From Betaproteobacteria bacterium (lineage in GTDB: Bacteria > Pseudomonadota > Gammaproteobacteria > Burkholderiales > Rhodocyclaceae), in the NCBI GenBank assembly GCA_019136545.1, contig JAGVUA010000151.1, forward strand, positions 20,134 to 84,133: 64,000 bases of DNA. Reading direction: 5' to 3'. The position numbers and the translations under genes are program-made. The notes under the pieces were generated by a model. The model ran no database searches, was not told the DNA's origin, and worked only from the letters and a program-made list of their open reading frames with translations. This document shows, one piece after another, positions 9,601 to 18,183 of the stretch. Position 1 is the stretch's first letter, and the number at the start of each line of letters is the position of its first letter.

Positions 9601-10675
9601 CTTCCGGAATGCGCCAGTGGGTGCCGTCCCAGCGGACCTGGGCATGCAAGCGGGCGACCGGCAGGCGGGATAGGTCCCAGGGTCCCGGCCGGTCGTTGCG
9701 CAGCTCGGCTTGAATGGCCCAAACGTCCTGAGGCGTGTCGGGGCCCGCCTGCAGGGAGCCGTGCAGCGAGGTAGCGGGCGCCTGGGGCCAGAAGGCGGCC
9801 AGGTCGATGGCTTGCAGACGCACCGCGGCCTGCTGGACGGCTTGCCGTTGCCAGGGATGCAGCACGATCTGCGCATGGGCATAGGGCGCCTGCGCGGCGG
9901 GCATGGCGGAAGCCAGGGTACGCACATCGGCCTGCGCGGTCAGCTCGGCCTGCAGGCCGGCCAGCGTACCGCTTACCGAGATGGCGGCCTCGGCTTGCAC
10001 GCTTTCGGCGCGGCCGCCGGGAACTTGCACGGGCAAACGGCCCTGCAGCATGACCTGCAGGGCCATGGGCGCTTGGGCCGCCACGGTGGCGTCGAGGGAG
10101 TAGCGGCCCTTCGCCCATCGCACATCACGCAGCGCCAGCTGGTGGGCATGGCCATCGAACTGGTAGTTGCCTTTGAGATGTTCGATCTCCACGCGCGGAG
10201 CGCCCGCCCAGATCAGCCGGCTGACATGAAACGGGGCGTCGATGCGCACCGGCAGCTCGAGGTGCGCGGGCGGTTGGGCTTCGGCCGCCGTTGCAGTTTG
10301 CGGCGTGATCTCGATGCGCGCCGCATCGATGCGCTGCCATTGCAGTTGCTTGTCCAGCAGGGGCGGCAGCCGCCATTCGAGATGGGCCTCGTGCACCTCC
10401 ACGGCCAGGGAGGGGCTGCTCCAGCGCAGCCAGCCGATGCGCCCACCCCGCAGCAGGCTACCGTCGACGTCGCGGCTTTGCAGCGTCTGCTCAGCGGGCA
10501 AAAACCGGGACGCCAGGGCCAGCGCCTGGGCCAGCGAGCCGGGATGGCCCGCCCACCAGCCCGCGGCGCCGAGCACGCCCACGGCCAGGACGATGCAGGC
10601 GACCAGGATGCGCCATCCGCGCCGAAAACGGCTACGGGGTTGCGTGTGCGAAGCGCTTGGCGGAACGTCGGTCAT
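6656..10675 (-). CDS. tamB: Translocation and assembly module protein TamB
   Basis: This is a very large AsmA/TamB-type protein of 1339 residues. A single N-terminal membrane anchor (residues ~20-42, WRILVACIVLAVGVLGAAGWW) is followed by a long beta-rich periplasmic body and the TamB C-terminal domain (~1000-1339), ending in VVYTLRYD. TamB bridges the periplasm to TamA and takes part in outer-membrane protein insertion and, by recent views, phospholipid transport. It starts one base into the tamA stop (TGATG arrangement), so the pair is coupled. The long plus-strand open frame at 6953-9673 is its antisense shadow. Confidence 0.93.
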   Translation of the reverse strand: MTDVPPSASHTQPRSRFRRGWRILVACIVLAVGVLGAAGWWAGHPGSLAQALALASRFLPAEQTLQSRDVDGSLLRGGRIGWLRWSSPSLAVEVHEAHLEWRLPPLLDKQLQWQRIDAARIEITPQTATAAEAQPPAHLELPVRIDAPFHVSRLIWAGAPRVEIEHLKGNYQFDGHAHQLALRDVRWAKGRYSLDATVAAQAPMALQVMLQGRLPVQVPGGRAESVQAEAAISVSGTLAGLQAELTAQADVRTLASAMPAAQAPYAHAQIVLHPWQRQAVQQAAVRLQAIDLAAFWPQAPATSLHGSLQAGPDTPQDVWAIQAELRNDRPGPWDLSRLPVARLHAQVRWDGTHWRIPEARATLGVAPRAGEVLLQGQYTPGSGALQGRIGLNQLPPEALHQALGASPALSGLIEARTLDLAAAQARVSFDADIRAAPGAAKALAVRSIEARGQWQRAAQGLGRVDLAHVQIDAFELRAEANELRLQLGADPSATEVQGQVAFSAPGSTARFQGRVAADNGQGDMQWTIADARQVQRWLAGLPRADQWLPGALRTATLQGQGQLDVQWRGGWLNVAPRAGRAQPGPSQALSLQARLTVPQAQWYPSSTGLDAGRAGMPPPPINLQGVAVQLAGNAQQAHLTLAGSAATAEHQLTLEAAAEGAWIAPRQWPLQLQNLRARYVDLRKPGQWEAALAAPVALQLSAPATPAGAPLELTAGAGQLRVTGPLPGGPVLSWAPLRYLQAPNTPPRLYSRGELQGLPLAWVDALPTASGETNAGPPLLQRMGLGTDMVLAGEWTIAAADTLSAHAQLRRASGDIRLQDRTGPARAPTTAAGVREAMLDLAVDQEDVQARLVWRSERAGDVDAQVRTRWQRITGAWPADAPLAGVVRARLPDVGVWSALAPPGWRVRGTFDAQAQLSGTRNAPRWAGTLAADDLALRSVIDGVDLRDGRLRATLAGNELRIDELRLQGGQGSKARILGQSGNRTPAPDHGGELVATGRLSWADAPASGGTSSLGLAVQVKAQALQALVRADRQVSVSGQLQATLSGDQLVLRGGLTIDRATIVLPDESRPSLGADVVVVSAAQKRAAAQAAAEPRGTPVHPPDLAITLDLGKDFALQGHGITTRLTGSLDLRSNGTAGAVPSVTGEIQTEQGRYRAWGQSLDVESGSIRFRGPYDNPALDILALRPNIAVRAGVQVGGSALAPRVQLYSEPQLPDAEILAWVVLGRSAAAGGAEAAMLQQAALALLGNKGQNTSARLAQSLGVDEIGMRSAAAGEDASATALTLGKRLSRDLYISYERSLSSAMGVLYIFYDLSRNLTLRGQTGATSAVDVVYTLRYD

Positions 10676-12546
10676 CAGAAGCTGAACCCCATGCGCAGAT
10701 GCAGGCGCAGCTGTCTGTCATGCATGCCGTAGGCCAAGTCGGCCTGCAAGGGCCCCACCGGGCTGCGCCAGCGCAGGCCCGCGCCGACACCGACGCGGGG
10801 CGTCAGCGTCTCCGGATGGTCGCTGACGGCGCCAGCGTCGATGAAGACGGCGCTTTCCCAGTCGGTGAACGCCCCCTGGTGGACGATGGGGCGCTGCCAT
10901 TCGACGCTGCCGACGGCGAGATAACGCCCGCCGTAGAGTTGATTGGAGTCGGTGCGTGCGCCAATGGAACGATAAGCGTAGCCGCGCACCGTGGTGTCGC
11001 CGCCGGTCAGGAACAACAGGTTCAGCGGAATGTCGGCGTTTTCGCGTGCCAGCGCGGCACCCAGCTCGGCGCGCAATGCCAGGCGTGCGCTGCGAGTCCT
11101 GCCGTTGTCGGCTTGCACCTGCCCCGCGGGCACGAAAGACTGCCACCGTAGCAGTGCGCGCCAGAAGGGGTCGCGCTGCGGGTGCAGCGTCATGCCCGCA
11201 CCCAACTCCGCGGCCAAGCCCCAGCCGCGCGTCGGCGCGATGTCGCTGTTGAAGTAGCGGCCCGTCCAGCCGTAGTTCAGGCTCAGCGCCGTCGCGTCGG
11301 CCGGCGCGCCCTCGCCTTGAGCGCGGCTGGCGTCGTATTGCAGATAGGTCGTGCGATCGATGTCACGGCCGGCTTGGGTGCGGCCCGCCGTGAGGCTGGC
11401 GCTGTTTACATCCAGGGCGCCGGTTTCCTGGCGCTGCCACTGCGCGGCGCCGGTCCAGCGCCAACCGTCCTGGTTGGGCAGATCGATCCAGTGGGTGCCG
11501 ATCAGCTGGGTTTTGCGGTCCAGGGAAAGCTTGCTGAGCGCTCGCCAGCCCAGCGGCGGCATTTGGTTATGCGTGTGATCCAGCGACAGGCGCGGGCCGC
11601 TGTCGGTGGATGCGCCGACGCCGAAAACGAGTTTCTGGCGCGGGGCCTCGCGCACCTGGGCCACCACGGGGACGGCTTGAGGATCGCCGCCTTCGGTGTC
11701 GAGGCGCAGAAACACGGCGTCGTAGTAACCGCTGGCGACGAGGCGCTGCTGCGCATCGAGCAGTTCCGCCTCGTCGTAGTCCTCGCCGGTGGGCAGGAGC
11801 GCCAAGTGCCGGAGAGCTTCGGGGTTGTAGTGTTCGCTGCCTTCGATGCGCAGCGGACCGAAACGGTAGGCCGGCCCCGGGGCATAGGTCACGGCGAGCG
11901 CAGCGCCGTTGGCGTCGGCGTCGATCTCGGCACGGCTGTACTCGATGCGGGCCGTGGGATAGCGCCGTGCTTGCAGCGCGCGCAGGCCCTTGTGCTTGGC
12001 ATCGTCCCAGGCGGCCTGGGTAAAAGTTTCGCCCACGGCCAGGCCCCAGTCGCGCTGCACGCGTCGCAAGGGCCGCGGCAGGTCGGCGGCCGCAAACAAC
12101 GCGCCATCGGGAGACGCGAACTGCACATCGGCGCGCGTCACTCGGGTGGGCGGCCCCGGGTCCACCTCGATCACGAGGGCGTCAGGCCGGGGAGGCACAG
12201 CAGTGGCCGCTTGCCAATCGATGCGGACCGTGGGCGAGAAGAAGCCCAGCGTGCCGAGCAACTCGCGCGCATCGGCGGGCGCGGCGTCGACCAGTCGTTG
12301 CAATTCATCGCCATGCAGGTCCGGGAGGGCGCGAAAACGCTGTAGCTCCAGGTGCCGTTCCAGCAAGGGGCGTACGGTGTCGGGTGCCTGAATCTCGAGG
12401 TCAAAGGCTGAAGAGGCCGCGGCGGGCGTCGCTTCGTCTTCCTGCGTATCCGCGGCACGCGGCAGCTGGCTACAGCCTGATACGAGCAAGACACTGAAAA
12501 GCGGTAACGCCGACCGCAAAGCCAGGGTTGGGCGGACGATGCACAT
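10675..12546 (-). CDS. tamA: Outer-membrane assembly factor TamA (Omp85 family)
   Basis: This Omp85 protein has 623 residues: an N-terminal export signal, POTRA domains (residues ~45-290) and a C-terminal 16-stranded barrel (~300-623) ending in the aromatic MGFSF. The conserved loop-6 segment is GGDTTVRGYAYRSIG, with the VRGY form of the VRGF/Y motif. The signal ends in LLVSGCSQLP, a lipobox-like sequence, so it may be lipid-modified, unlike E. coli TamA; this is inference. It partners with TamB, encoded immediately downstream. The start at 12546 is the only good ATG before the signal peptide. Confidence 0.92.
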   Translation of the reverse strand: MCIVRPTLALRSALPLFSVLLVSGCSQLPRAADTQEDEATPAAASSAFDLEIQAPDTVRPLLERHLELQRFRALPDLHGDELQRLVDAAPADARELLGTLGFFSPTVRIDWQAATAVPPRPDALVIEVDPGPPTRVTRADVQFASPDGALFAAADLPRPLRRVQRDWGLAVGETFTQAAWDDAKHKGLRALQARRYPTARIEYSRAEIDADANGAALAVTYAPGPAYRFGPLRIEGSEHYNPEALRHLALLPTGEDYDEAELLDAQQRLVASGYYDAVFLRLDTEGGDPQAVPVVAQVREAPRQKLVFGVGASTDSGPRLSLDHTHNQMPPLGWRALSKLSLDRKTQLIGTHWIDLPNQDGWRWTGAAQWQRQETGALDVNSASLTAGRTQAGRDIDRTTYLQYDASRAQGEGAPADATALSLNYGWTGRYFNSDIAPTRGWGLAAELGAGMTLHPQRDPFWRALLRWQSFVPAGQVQADNGRTRSARLALRAELGAALARENADIPLNLLFLTGGDTTVRGYAYRSIGARTDSNQLYGGRYLAVGSVEWQRPIVHQGAFTDWESAVFIDAGAVSDHPETLTPRVGVGAGLRWRSPVGPLQADLAYGMHDRQLRLHLRMGFSF

Positions 12547-12626
12547 GCCCTATTTTGACAGCAGTCGCGCTATGCCCACCAAGCTTCGACGCCAATCGAA
12601 CAACCGAACTCGCGAGCCGGTTTCAC

Positions 12627-13238
12627 TCAGATAGACAGATGGTCGATCATTTTCAGCAATTCCTCGACCACCACGACGTCCGCATACTTGAGATCGAGAT
12701 CGCGCAGATTGGCCTCGTGAGCGGCACGATCGCGATCGCCGCAGGCTTCCCGTGCCACCAGGACCTGAAAACCGGCCTGCATGGCATCCACGGCCGTCGC
12801 CCGCACGCAGCCGCTGGTGGAAAAACCCACGACCACCGCCGTGTCGACGTCGGCGCAGGCCAGTTCCCAACGCAGGGAGGTGTCGAAGAAAGCGCTGGGC
12901 AGCGTCTTGTTGATGATCCGCTCGCCCGGCAGAGGCGACACGCGCGGGTCGATCGAGGACCATGGACCGCCGCTGCGCAGATGATTGAGGACCGGCAGTT
13001 TGCGCCGAAACACCCTTGCTTCGTTCTCGTGGGCGTAGGTGTTGGTCGTGAATATGATCGGGGCGCCTTTGCTGCGGAACGCATCCAGCAGCTGTCGAAT
13101 GGCCGCGATTTCGTCGTTGCAATCCGCGCCGAGCGGCGACGCCGGATCGGTGAAGCCCAGCATGGCGTCGACGATGATCAGCGCCGGGCGCCGACCCATG
13201 CCCAAGGTCTGATTCGGGAGCGTGGTCACGGTCGTCAT
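12627..13238 (-). CDS. Isochorismatase/N-carbamoylsarcosine amidase-like cysteine hydrolase
   Basis: This cytoplasmic alpha/beta hydrolase has 203 residues. The expected Asp-Lys-Cys triad is visible: D24 in ALIIVDAM, K111 in IINKTLPSAFFDT and C144 in GFSTSGCVRATAVDA, along with the cis-peptide-type GFSTSG loop. The family hydrolyses amides and carbamoyl groups (N-carbamoylsarcosine, nicotinamide, maleamate) or isochorismate. Following hydantoinase A/B genes, an amidase role is the best guess. The start overlaps the HMG-CoA lyase-like stop by four bases. It is the last gene of the sigma-54-type operon. Substrate is unknown. Confidence 0.85.
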   Translation of the reverse strand: MTTVTTLPNQTLGMGRRPALIIVDAMLGFTDPASPLGADCNDEIAAIRQLLDAFRSKGAPIIFTTNTYAHENEARVFRRKLPVLNHLRSGGPWSSIDPRVSPLPGERIINKTLPSAFFDTSLRWELACADVDTAVVVGFSTSGCVRATAVDAMQAGFQVLVAREACGDRDRAAHEANLRDLDLKYADVVVVEELLKMIDHLSI

Positions 13239-14146
13239 CCAGCCGCGCGGCGTTCCTGCGCCGCGAGCCAGGCGCTGCTGCGGCCGCCGACCGGGTGGCC
13301 GACCAATTCCCCGGCGATGGCCGCCGCGCGGCGCAAGCGACCGACATCGACCCCGGTGTGGTAACCGCATTGCTCCAGCATCAGCACCAGATCTTCCGTC
13401 GCCAGGTTGCCGGCGGCGCCAGGAGCGAACGGACAGCCGCCGAGACCGCCGATGCTGGCATCGAACTTCCGCACGCCCTGCTCCAGCGCCGCCCAGGCAT
13501 TGGCGATCGCCATCGCCCGCGTGTCGTGGAAGTGCGCCGACACCGGCGTGCCGCGCCACGCGGCCATGCAGCGGCGAAACAACGCGGCTACCGCCGAAGG
13601 CGCCGCCGCGCCGATGGTGTCGGCCACCACGATCTCGCCGGCGCCGGCCTCGAGCATCCTCTCCCCCAGCGCCATGACCCGCTCCGCCGGCGTCGGGCCT
13701 TCGAAGGGGCATTCGAAGGCGACGGCCAGATACGCCTTGGTCCTGATGCCCAAGGCTCGCGCGGATTTCAGGGTTTCCACGCAAACGTCCACCGCCTGGT
13801 CCAGGCCGAGATTGATGTTCTTTCGATTCATGGTCTCGGTCGCCGACAGCACCAGCGCCACCTCGCCGACGCCCGCCGCCGCAGCGCGCTCCAGACCGCG
13901 GGCATTCGGCACCAGGGCGCTGTACGCCACCGTCGAACGCGCCGGCAAGCGCGGGAAGAGCACATCGGCGTCGGCCATTTGCGGCACGGCCTTGGGCGAC
14001 ACGAAACTGGTCGCCTCGATGGAGCGCAAGCCGGCGTCGACCAGCGCATCGATCAATCGCAGCTTGCCGGCGAGATCCACCGCGACCCGCTGATTCTGCA
14101 GGCCGTCGCGTGGCCCCACTTCGTTGACGGCGACAAAGTCAGTCAT
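13235..14146 (-). CDS. Hydroxymethylglutaryl-CoA lyase-like protein
   Basis: This DRE-TIM barrel lyase has 303 residues. Key family segments are EVGPRDGLQNQ (catalytic Arg-Asp at 13-14), FVSPKAVPQMADAD, NINLG, SAHFHDTRAMA (metal-binding His) and GGLGGCPFAPGAAGN with the mobile-loop cysteine. True HMG-CoA lyases split HMG-CoA into acetyl-CoA and acetoacetate; relatives cleave other 3-hydroxy-3-methyl acyl-CoAs. Here it probably performs the C-C cleavage of a CoA-activated intermediate made by its operon partners. It starts four bases after the hydantoinase B stop and overlaps the hydrolase gene. A dispersed-repeat copy spans its start codon. Confidence 0.88.
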   Translation of the reverse strand: MTDFVAVNEVGPRDGLQNQRVAVDLAGKLRLIDALVDAGLRSIEATSFVSPKAVPQMADADVLFPRLPARSTVAYSALVPNARGLERAAAAGVGEVALVLSATETMNRKNINLGLDQAVDVCVETLKSARALGIRTKAYLAVAFECPFEGPTPAERVMALGERMLEAGAGEIVVADTIGAAAPSAVAALFRRCMAAWRGTPVSAHFHDTRAMAIANAWAALEQGVRKFDASIGGLGGCPFAPGAAGNLATEDLVLMLEQCGYHTGVDVGRLRRAAAIAGELVGHPVGGRSSAWLAAQERRAAG

Positions 14147-14158
14147 GGCGCTACGCCG
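14133..14158 (+). repeat. Dispersed element, copy 2
   Basis: The plus strand reads ACAAAGTCAGTCATGGCG followed by CTACGCCG. It spans the start codon of the HMG-CoA lyase-like gene, the 4-base gap and the hydantoinase B stop, antisense to both genes. Confidence 0.6.
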
Positions 14159-16019
14159 CCTCCCGGACGAATTCCGGCGATCGCGGCGGCGGCAAATGCG
14201 TCTCTGCCAAGCATCGCGCCTTCAAGGCGTCGACGCTGCCCCCGCGATTGAACAGGGTCCGCTCGGGGCGCGCATCCGTCATGGTCCGGCGCAGCGCTTC
14301 GGTAGCCTCGGCATCCACCGAGCGATCCTCCCGGACGACCACGCCATAGCGTCGCGCGCCCACGGGCGTCACCAGGCCGCACGCGATGTCGCGCGCCACC
14401 AGCGCCGGAGAACGCTTGAGCGGATCGCCCCAGCCACCGCCCCCCCAGGTGTTGAAATAGAGGATATCGCCGGCGGCGACTTTCACCCTGTCGCATTTCG
14501 CCGGCAGCCATGCCTCGCTGCCATCGGCGCGCCGAAGCAGCTTGGACGACCGCGCTCCCGGCAGGCCGCCGTTGACGCCCCAGGGATAGGTCAGCCAGCG
14601 ATCGTCGTGGATCGATATCTCCCCGGGCTCGAGAAACTGGTACGCCACCGACACGCCGTTGCCGCCGCGATGCAGGCCCGGCCCGCCGGAGTCGGCGATG
14701 GAGGTGTATTCGACGATCCGCAGGGGAAAGTAGCTCTCGATGTATTCGTTGGGCACGTTGGTGAATGCCGGCCAGAGCGAATGGCCGTCGGGGCCGTCGC
14801 CCACCGGGCGGCCGGGAATGCCGCCGAAGCCGATCTGGAAAAGCTGGAACCATTCGCCCTTGCGGTCATATCCGGAATACATGATGTGCGGGCTGTCGGA
14901 AAACCCCGCGGCGTTGGCCGCTTCCGGCGCACCTTGCCCGAGCAGGCCGCCCATGATGTCGAAAATGCGCCCCAGCAGGTGCGTCCGGCACGATAGCGCC
15001 GCAGGACGCCGGGGCTTGAGAATCGTCCGTTCGGGAATATACACATCGATCAGATCGTAAAAGCCGTCGTTGAAAAGAATCTGCGGGTCGAAGAGATTGA
15101 TGAGGAATGCCCCGAGGAACATCTTGAACATTTCCTCGTTGAGCAGGAAATTGACCGACGACAGGGATTGGGGGTCGGTACCGGTGAAGTCGAACCTGGC
15201 GATCTCGCCTTCCCGCCAGAGCGAGCAGGCCACCTTGTAGGGCCCCATGCCCATGCCGTCGTCGTCGATGAAGTCCTCGAAGTAAGTCTTTTCTTCCCGG
15301 ATCACCATCTTGATGATGGCGCCCATGGCGCGCCGATTGCGATCCAGCATGTCCTGCATCGCCGAGGCGACGGTATCGACGCCGAACCGGGCGATCATTT
15401 CGTGAAGGCGCCGTTCCGCCAGCCGGCAGGCGGCGACCACCGCGTTGAAGTCGGAGCGGTTCCACTCCGGCACCCGCGAGTTGCGCACCAGCAGTTCGAG
15501 GATTTCCCGATTCAGCTCGCCGGCCCGGAAAATCTTCACCGGCGGGATCTGGATGCCCTCCTCGAAAATCTGGCGGGCATCGGTGGGCAGGCTGCCGGGA
15601 ACCTTGCCGCCGATGTCGGTCATGTGCCCGAACATCGCCGCCCAGCCGACGATGCGCCCATCGTGAAAGATCGGCATCATCACCAGCCAGTCGTTGAGAT
15701 GGCTGACGGCGCCGTTGCAGGAATAGGGATCGTTGGTCAGGAAGACGTCGCCCTCCTCGATCGTTCCGTCATAGCCTTCCTTGAAGCCGTGGATGAACGA
15801 GCCGAACTGACCGACGACCATCTTGCCTTCGTGGTTGGCGATCATGGGAAAGGCGTCGTGCTGCTCGCGTATGCCGGGCGACATCGCCGTTCGGAACAAC
15901 ACGGCATCCATTTCCGCCCGCGCATTGCGCAGCGCGTTTTCGATGATGTCCAGGGTGATCGAGTCGACCTGGACACGCTGGAAGGGCCGGGGATGCTTCT
16001 CGATGATCTTGGCAGGCAT
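14151..16019 (-). CDS. Hydantoinase B/oxoprolinase family protein (HyuB-like)
   Basis: This protein has 622 residues and the HyuB N-terminal pattern: DSITLDIIENALRNARAEMDAVLFRTAMSPGIREQ, then MVVGQFGSFIHG, GDVFLTNDPY and HLNDWLVMMPIF. A C-terminal IADSGGPGLHRGGNG segment follows. HyuB pairs with HyuA as an ATP-dependent hydrolase of cyclic amides (N-methylhydantoin, 5-oxoproline, caprolactam). The same superfamily also contains acetone and acetophenone carboxylase subunits. No third small carboxylase subunit is seen, and the length is nearer hydantoinase B than the ~770-residue acetone carboxylase alpha subunit, so lactamase-type chemistry is favoured. It follows hyuA by 39 bases. Confidence 0.85.
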   Translation of the reverse strand: MPAKIIEKHPRPFQRVQVDSITLDIIENALRNARAEMDAVLFRTAMSPGIREQHDAFPMIANHEGKMVVGQFGSFIHGFKEGYDGTIEEGDVFLTNDPYSCNGAVSHLNDWLVMMPIFHDGRIVGWAAMFGHMTDIGGKVPGSLPTDARQIFEEGIQIPPVKIFRAGELNREILELLVRNSRVPEWNRSDFNAVVAACRLAERRLHEMIARFGVDTVASAMQDMLDRNRRAMGAIIKMVIREEKTYFEDFIDDDGMGMGPYKVACSLWREGEIARFDFTGTDPQSLSSVNFLLNEEMFKMFLGAFLINLFDPQILFNDGFYDLIDVYIPERTILKPRRPAALSCRTHLLGRIFDIMGGLLGQGAPEAANAAGFSDSPHIMYSGYDRKGEWFQLFQIGFGGIPGRPVGDGPDGHSLWPAFTNVPNEYIESYFPLRIVEYTSIADSGGPGLHRGGNGVSVAYQFLEPGEISIHDDRWLTYPWGVNGGLPGARSSKLLRRADGSEAWLPAKCDRVKVAAGDILYFNTWGGGGWGDPLKRSPALVARDIACGLVTPVGARRYGVVVREDRSVDAEATEALRRTMTDARPERTLFNRGGSVDALKARCLAETHLPPPRSPEFVREAA

Positions 16020-16058
16020 GGCATTTACTCGCTGTGTCGATGGCGTGGCGCCGGGATT

Positions 16059-18131
16059 TCAGGGAATGGGACGGATCAGCAGGTTGCCGACGGCATCGAC
16101 CTCGCCGCGATGCCCCGGCAGGATGAGCGTCGTGGTATCCATCTGCATGACGACCGCCGGGCCGACCACCTGGTTGCCGACGGCCAGCCGCCCGCGATCG
16201 AACACTTTGGCCGACCAGTCCCGGCCGTCGACATGGAGCGTGGTCTCGCCCACCTCCGCGGCCCCTGGATCGTCGCCGCCATGCGGCAAGGATTCGGCGC
16301 GCACGGTCGGCTCCGGACCCTGTGCGACGCACCGCAGGTTCACCAGTTCGTGCGGCGCATCCAGGGTGAAGGTAAACATCTGCGCGTGCTTTTCGTCGAA
16401 CAATCGCGCGATTTCCTTCAACCCGCCTTCGAGGAACTGCCGGCGATCGACCACCACGGTCAGGTGCATGCCCTGGCCCCGGTAGCGGAGATCGATCTGG
16501 AAAAGCGTCTCCTGCGCCCTGGCCGGTACGCCGGCGGCCACCAGCGACTTGCCGGCCGTGGTCGCCAGGGTATCGAGCATGCCGAGAACCTCGGCATCGG
16601 AAGTGTCGCCAAGACGGCGGATGAACGTCCGCGACGCCTCATCGCGCAGCCGCGTGGTGGCATCGCCATAGGCGCACAACACGCCCGGCGCCGGCGGGAT
16701 GATGACCGGCCAGGACCCCATCAATCTACCCAGGGCGTTCGCATGAAGCGGTCCGGCGCCGCCAAACGCCACCAGCGCGAAATCGCGAGGATCGTAGCCC
16801 TGCTCGATCGACACCAGGCGCAGGGCGCCGAACATGTTCTCATTGACGATGTTGACGATGCCCTCGGCGGCTTCCTCGAGCGGCTTGCCCAAGGCATCGG
16901 CGATGGTCTGGACGGCGCGCTCGGCAAGCGACCGGTCGATGCGCATGTCGCCGCCCAGCCGGGAGTCCGAAGGCAGATAGCCGAGCACCACGTTGGCATC
17001 CGTCACGGTCGGCTTGTCGCCGCCCTTGCCGTACGCGGCCGGTCCCGGCGCAGCACCGGCGCTCTGCGGCCCGACGCGCAGGGCTTTGGTCAACTCCGGC
17101 ACGTAGGCGATCGAGCCGCCGCCCGCGCCGACGGTGCGCACGTCGATGGACGGCGCGCGCACCGTGACGTCGGCGACCCGGGTCTCGCGGCGGGTTTGCG
17201 CGATACCGTCCTGGATCAGGGCGACGTCGGTCGAGGTGCCGCCCATGTCGAATGTCAGCAGATTCCGGAAACCCGACTGTCGGGAAATCCATTGCGCTCC
17301 GGTCACGCCGCCGGCAGGACCGCTCATGAGCAGGTTCACCGGATTGCTGCGCGCCGAACTTGCCGTCGCCAATCCGCCGTCCGACCGCAGCACATGCAAT
17401 TCGACCCCCGGCATCCTGGCGACGAGTTCCTTGTTCAGCCGCTCGATGTAACGGGACACCACGGGCCGGATGTAGGAGTTCACCACGGTCGTTTCCGTCC
17501 GTTCGTACTCGTACATCTCCGGAATCACTTCCGACGATATCGATACCGGTATGCCGGGTAGGACCTCGCTGGCGATTTCCCGCACGCGCCGCTCGTGGGC
17601 GCCGCTGGCATAAGCATTGATCAACGATACCGTGAGCGCCTCGATACCCTTGTCGCGCAAGCCGGCCAGCCGGCTTCGCAGGCTCGCCTCGTCGAGACCC
17701 TCCACCGGATTGCCGAGCGCATCCATGCGCTCGTCGGCCTCGATGGTCAGGTCGAGCGGCGCCAGCGGTGGCCGCTTGTTGAAGATGACCCAGCCGCCCA
17801 GCCCTCCCGGCACATAGGAGCGGGCGATCTGGAGCACCTGCCGGTAGCCCTTGGTGGTCACCAGGCCCACCCGGGCGCCGGAGCCGGTCAGCACGGCATT
17901 GGTGGCGACGGTCGTGCCATGCATGACGTGGCCGATGCTGGCGGGATCGATGCCGTTTTCGGCGCAAACCTTGGTAATGCCGTTGATCACGCCGAGCGAC
18001 GAGTCTTCCGGCGTCGAGGGCACCTTGGCCGAATAAGTCGCGCCTGTCGACTCGTCGATCAGAAGCAGATCGGTAAAGGTTCCACCGACGTCCACCCCCA
18101 GCCGATAACGGCTTGAACGGCTGTCGTTCAT
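16059..18131 (-). CDS. Hydantoinase A/oxoprolinase family protein (HyuA-like)
   Basis: This actin-fold ATPase subunit has ~690 residues. The N-terminal phosphate loop RLGVDVGGTFTDLLL is followed by GHVMHGTTVATNAVL, the second phosphate loop LLTFDMGGTSTDVALI, the glycine-rich VRTVGAGGGSIA and VAFGGAGPLHA. It phosphorylates the amide or enolate oxygen in partnership with HyuB. The start at 18131 is chosen because the strong AAGGAGG (18141-18147) sits 9 bases away; the in-frame ATG at 18137 would leave only 3. It lies 52 bases after the CoA-transferase gene. Substrate unknown; hydantoin-, lactam- or ketone-type chemistry are all possible. Confidence 0.87.
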   Translation of the reverse strand: MNDSRSSRYRLGVDVGGTFTDLLLIDESTGATYSAKVPSTPEDSSLGVINGITKVCAENGIDPASIGHVMHGTTVATNAVLTGSGARVGLVTTKGYRQVLQIARSYVPGGLGGWVIFNKRPPLAPLDLTIEADERMDALGNPVEGLDEASLRSRLAGLRDKGIEALTVSLINAYASGAHERRVREIASEVLPGIPVSISSEVIPEMYEYERTETTVVNSYIRPVVSRYIERLNKELVARMPGVELHVLRSDGGLATASSARSNPVNLLMSGPAGGVTGAQWISRQSGFRNLLTFDMGGTSTDVALIQDGIAQTRRETRVADVTVRAPSIDVRTVGAGGGSIAYVPELTKALRVGPQSAGAAPGPAAYGKGGDKPTVTDANVVLGYLPSDSRLGGDMRIDRSLAERAVQTIADALGKPLEEAAEGIVNIVNENMFGALRLVSIEQGYDPRDFALVAFGGAGPLHANALGRLMGSWPVIIPPAPGVLCAYGDATTRLRDEASRTFIRRLGDTSDAEVLGMLDTLATTAGKSLVAAGVPARAQETLFQIDLRYRGQGMHLTVVVDRRQFLEGGLKEIARLFDEKHAQMFTFTLDAPHELVNLRCVAQGPEPTVRAESLPHGGDDPGAAEVGETTLHVDGRDWSAKVFDRGRLAVGNQVVGPAVVMQMDTTTLILPGHRGEVDAVGNLLIRPIP

Positions 18132-18183
18132 GTTCATGTCCCTCCTTGGCAATGCCGCATTTCCACTGTCCGATGACGATCGA

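Noticed and set aside
6953-9673. 906-codon plus-strand open frame
   Set aside because: It is antisense to tamB and low-complexity Arg/Gly/Ala-rich, with no recognisable domain.
14151-18131. Acetone/acetophenone carboxylase identity for the HyuA/HyuB pair
   Set aside because: No third subunit is present and the B protein is shorter than acetone carboxylase alpha; the broader hydantoinase/oxoprolinase label is safer.
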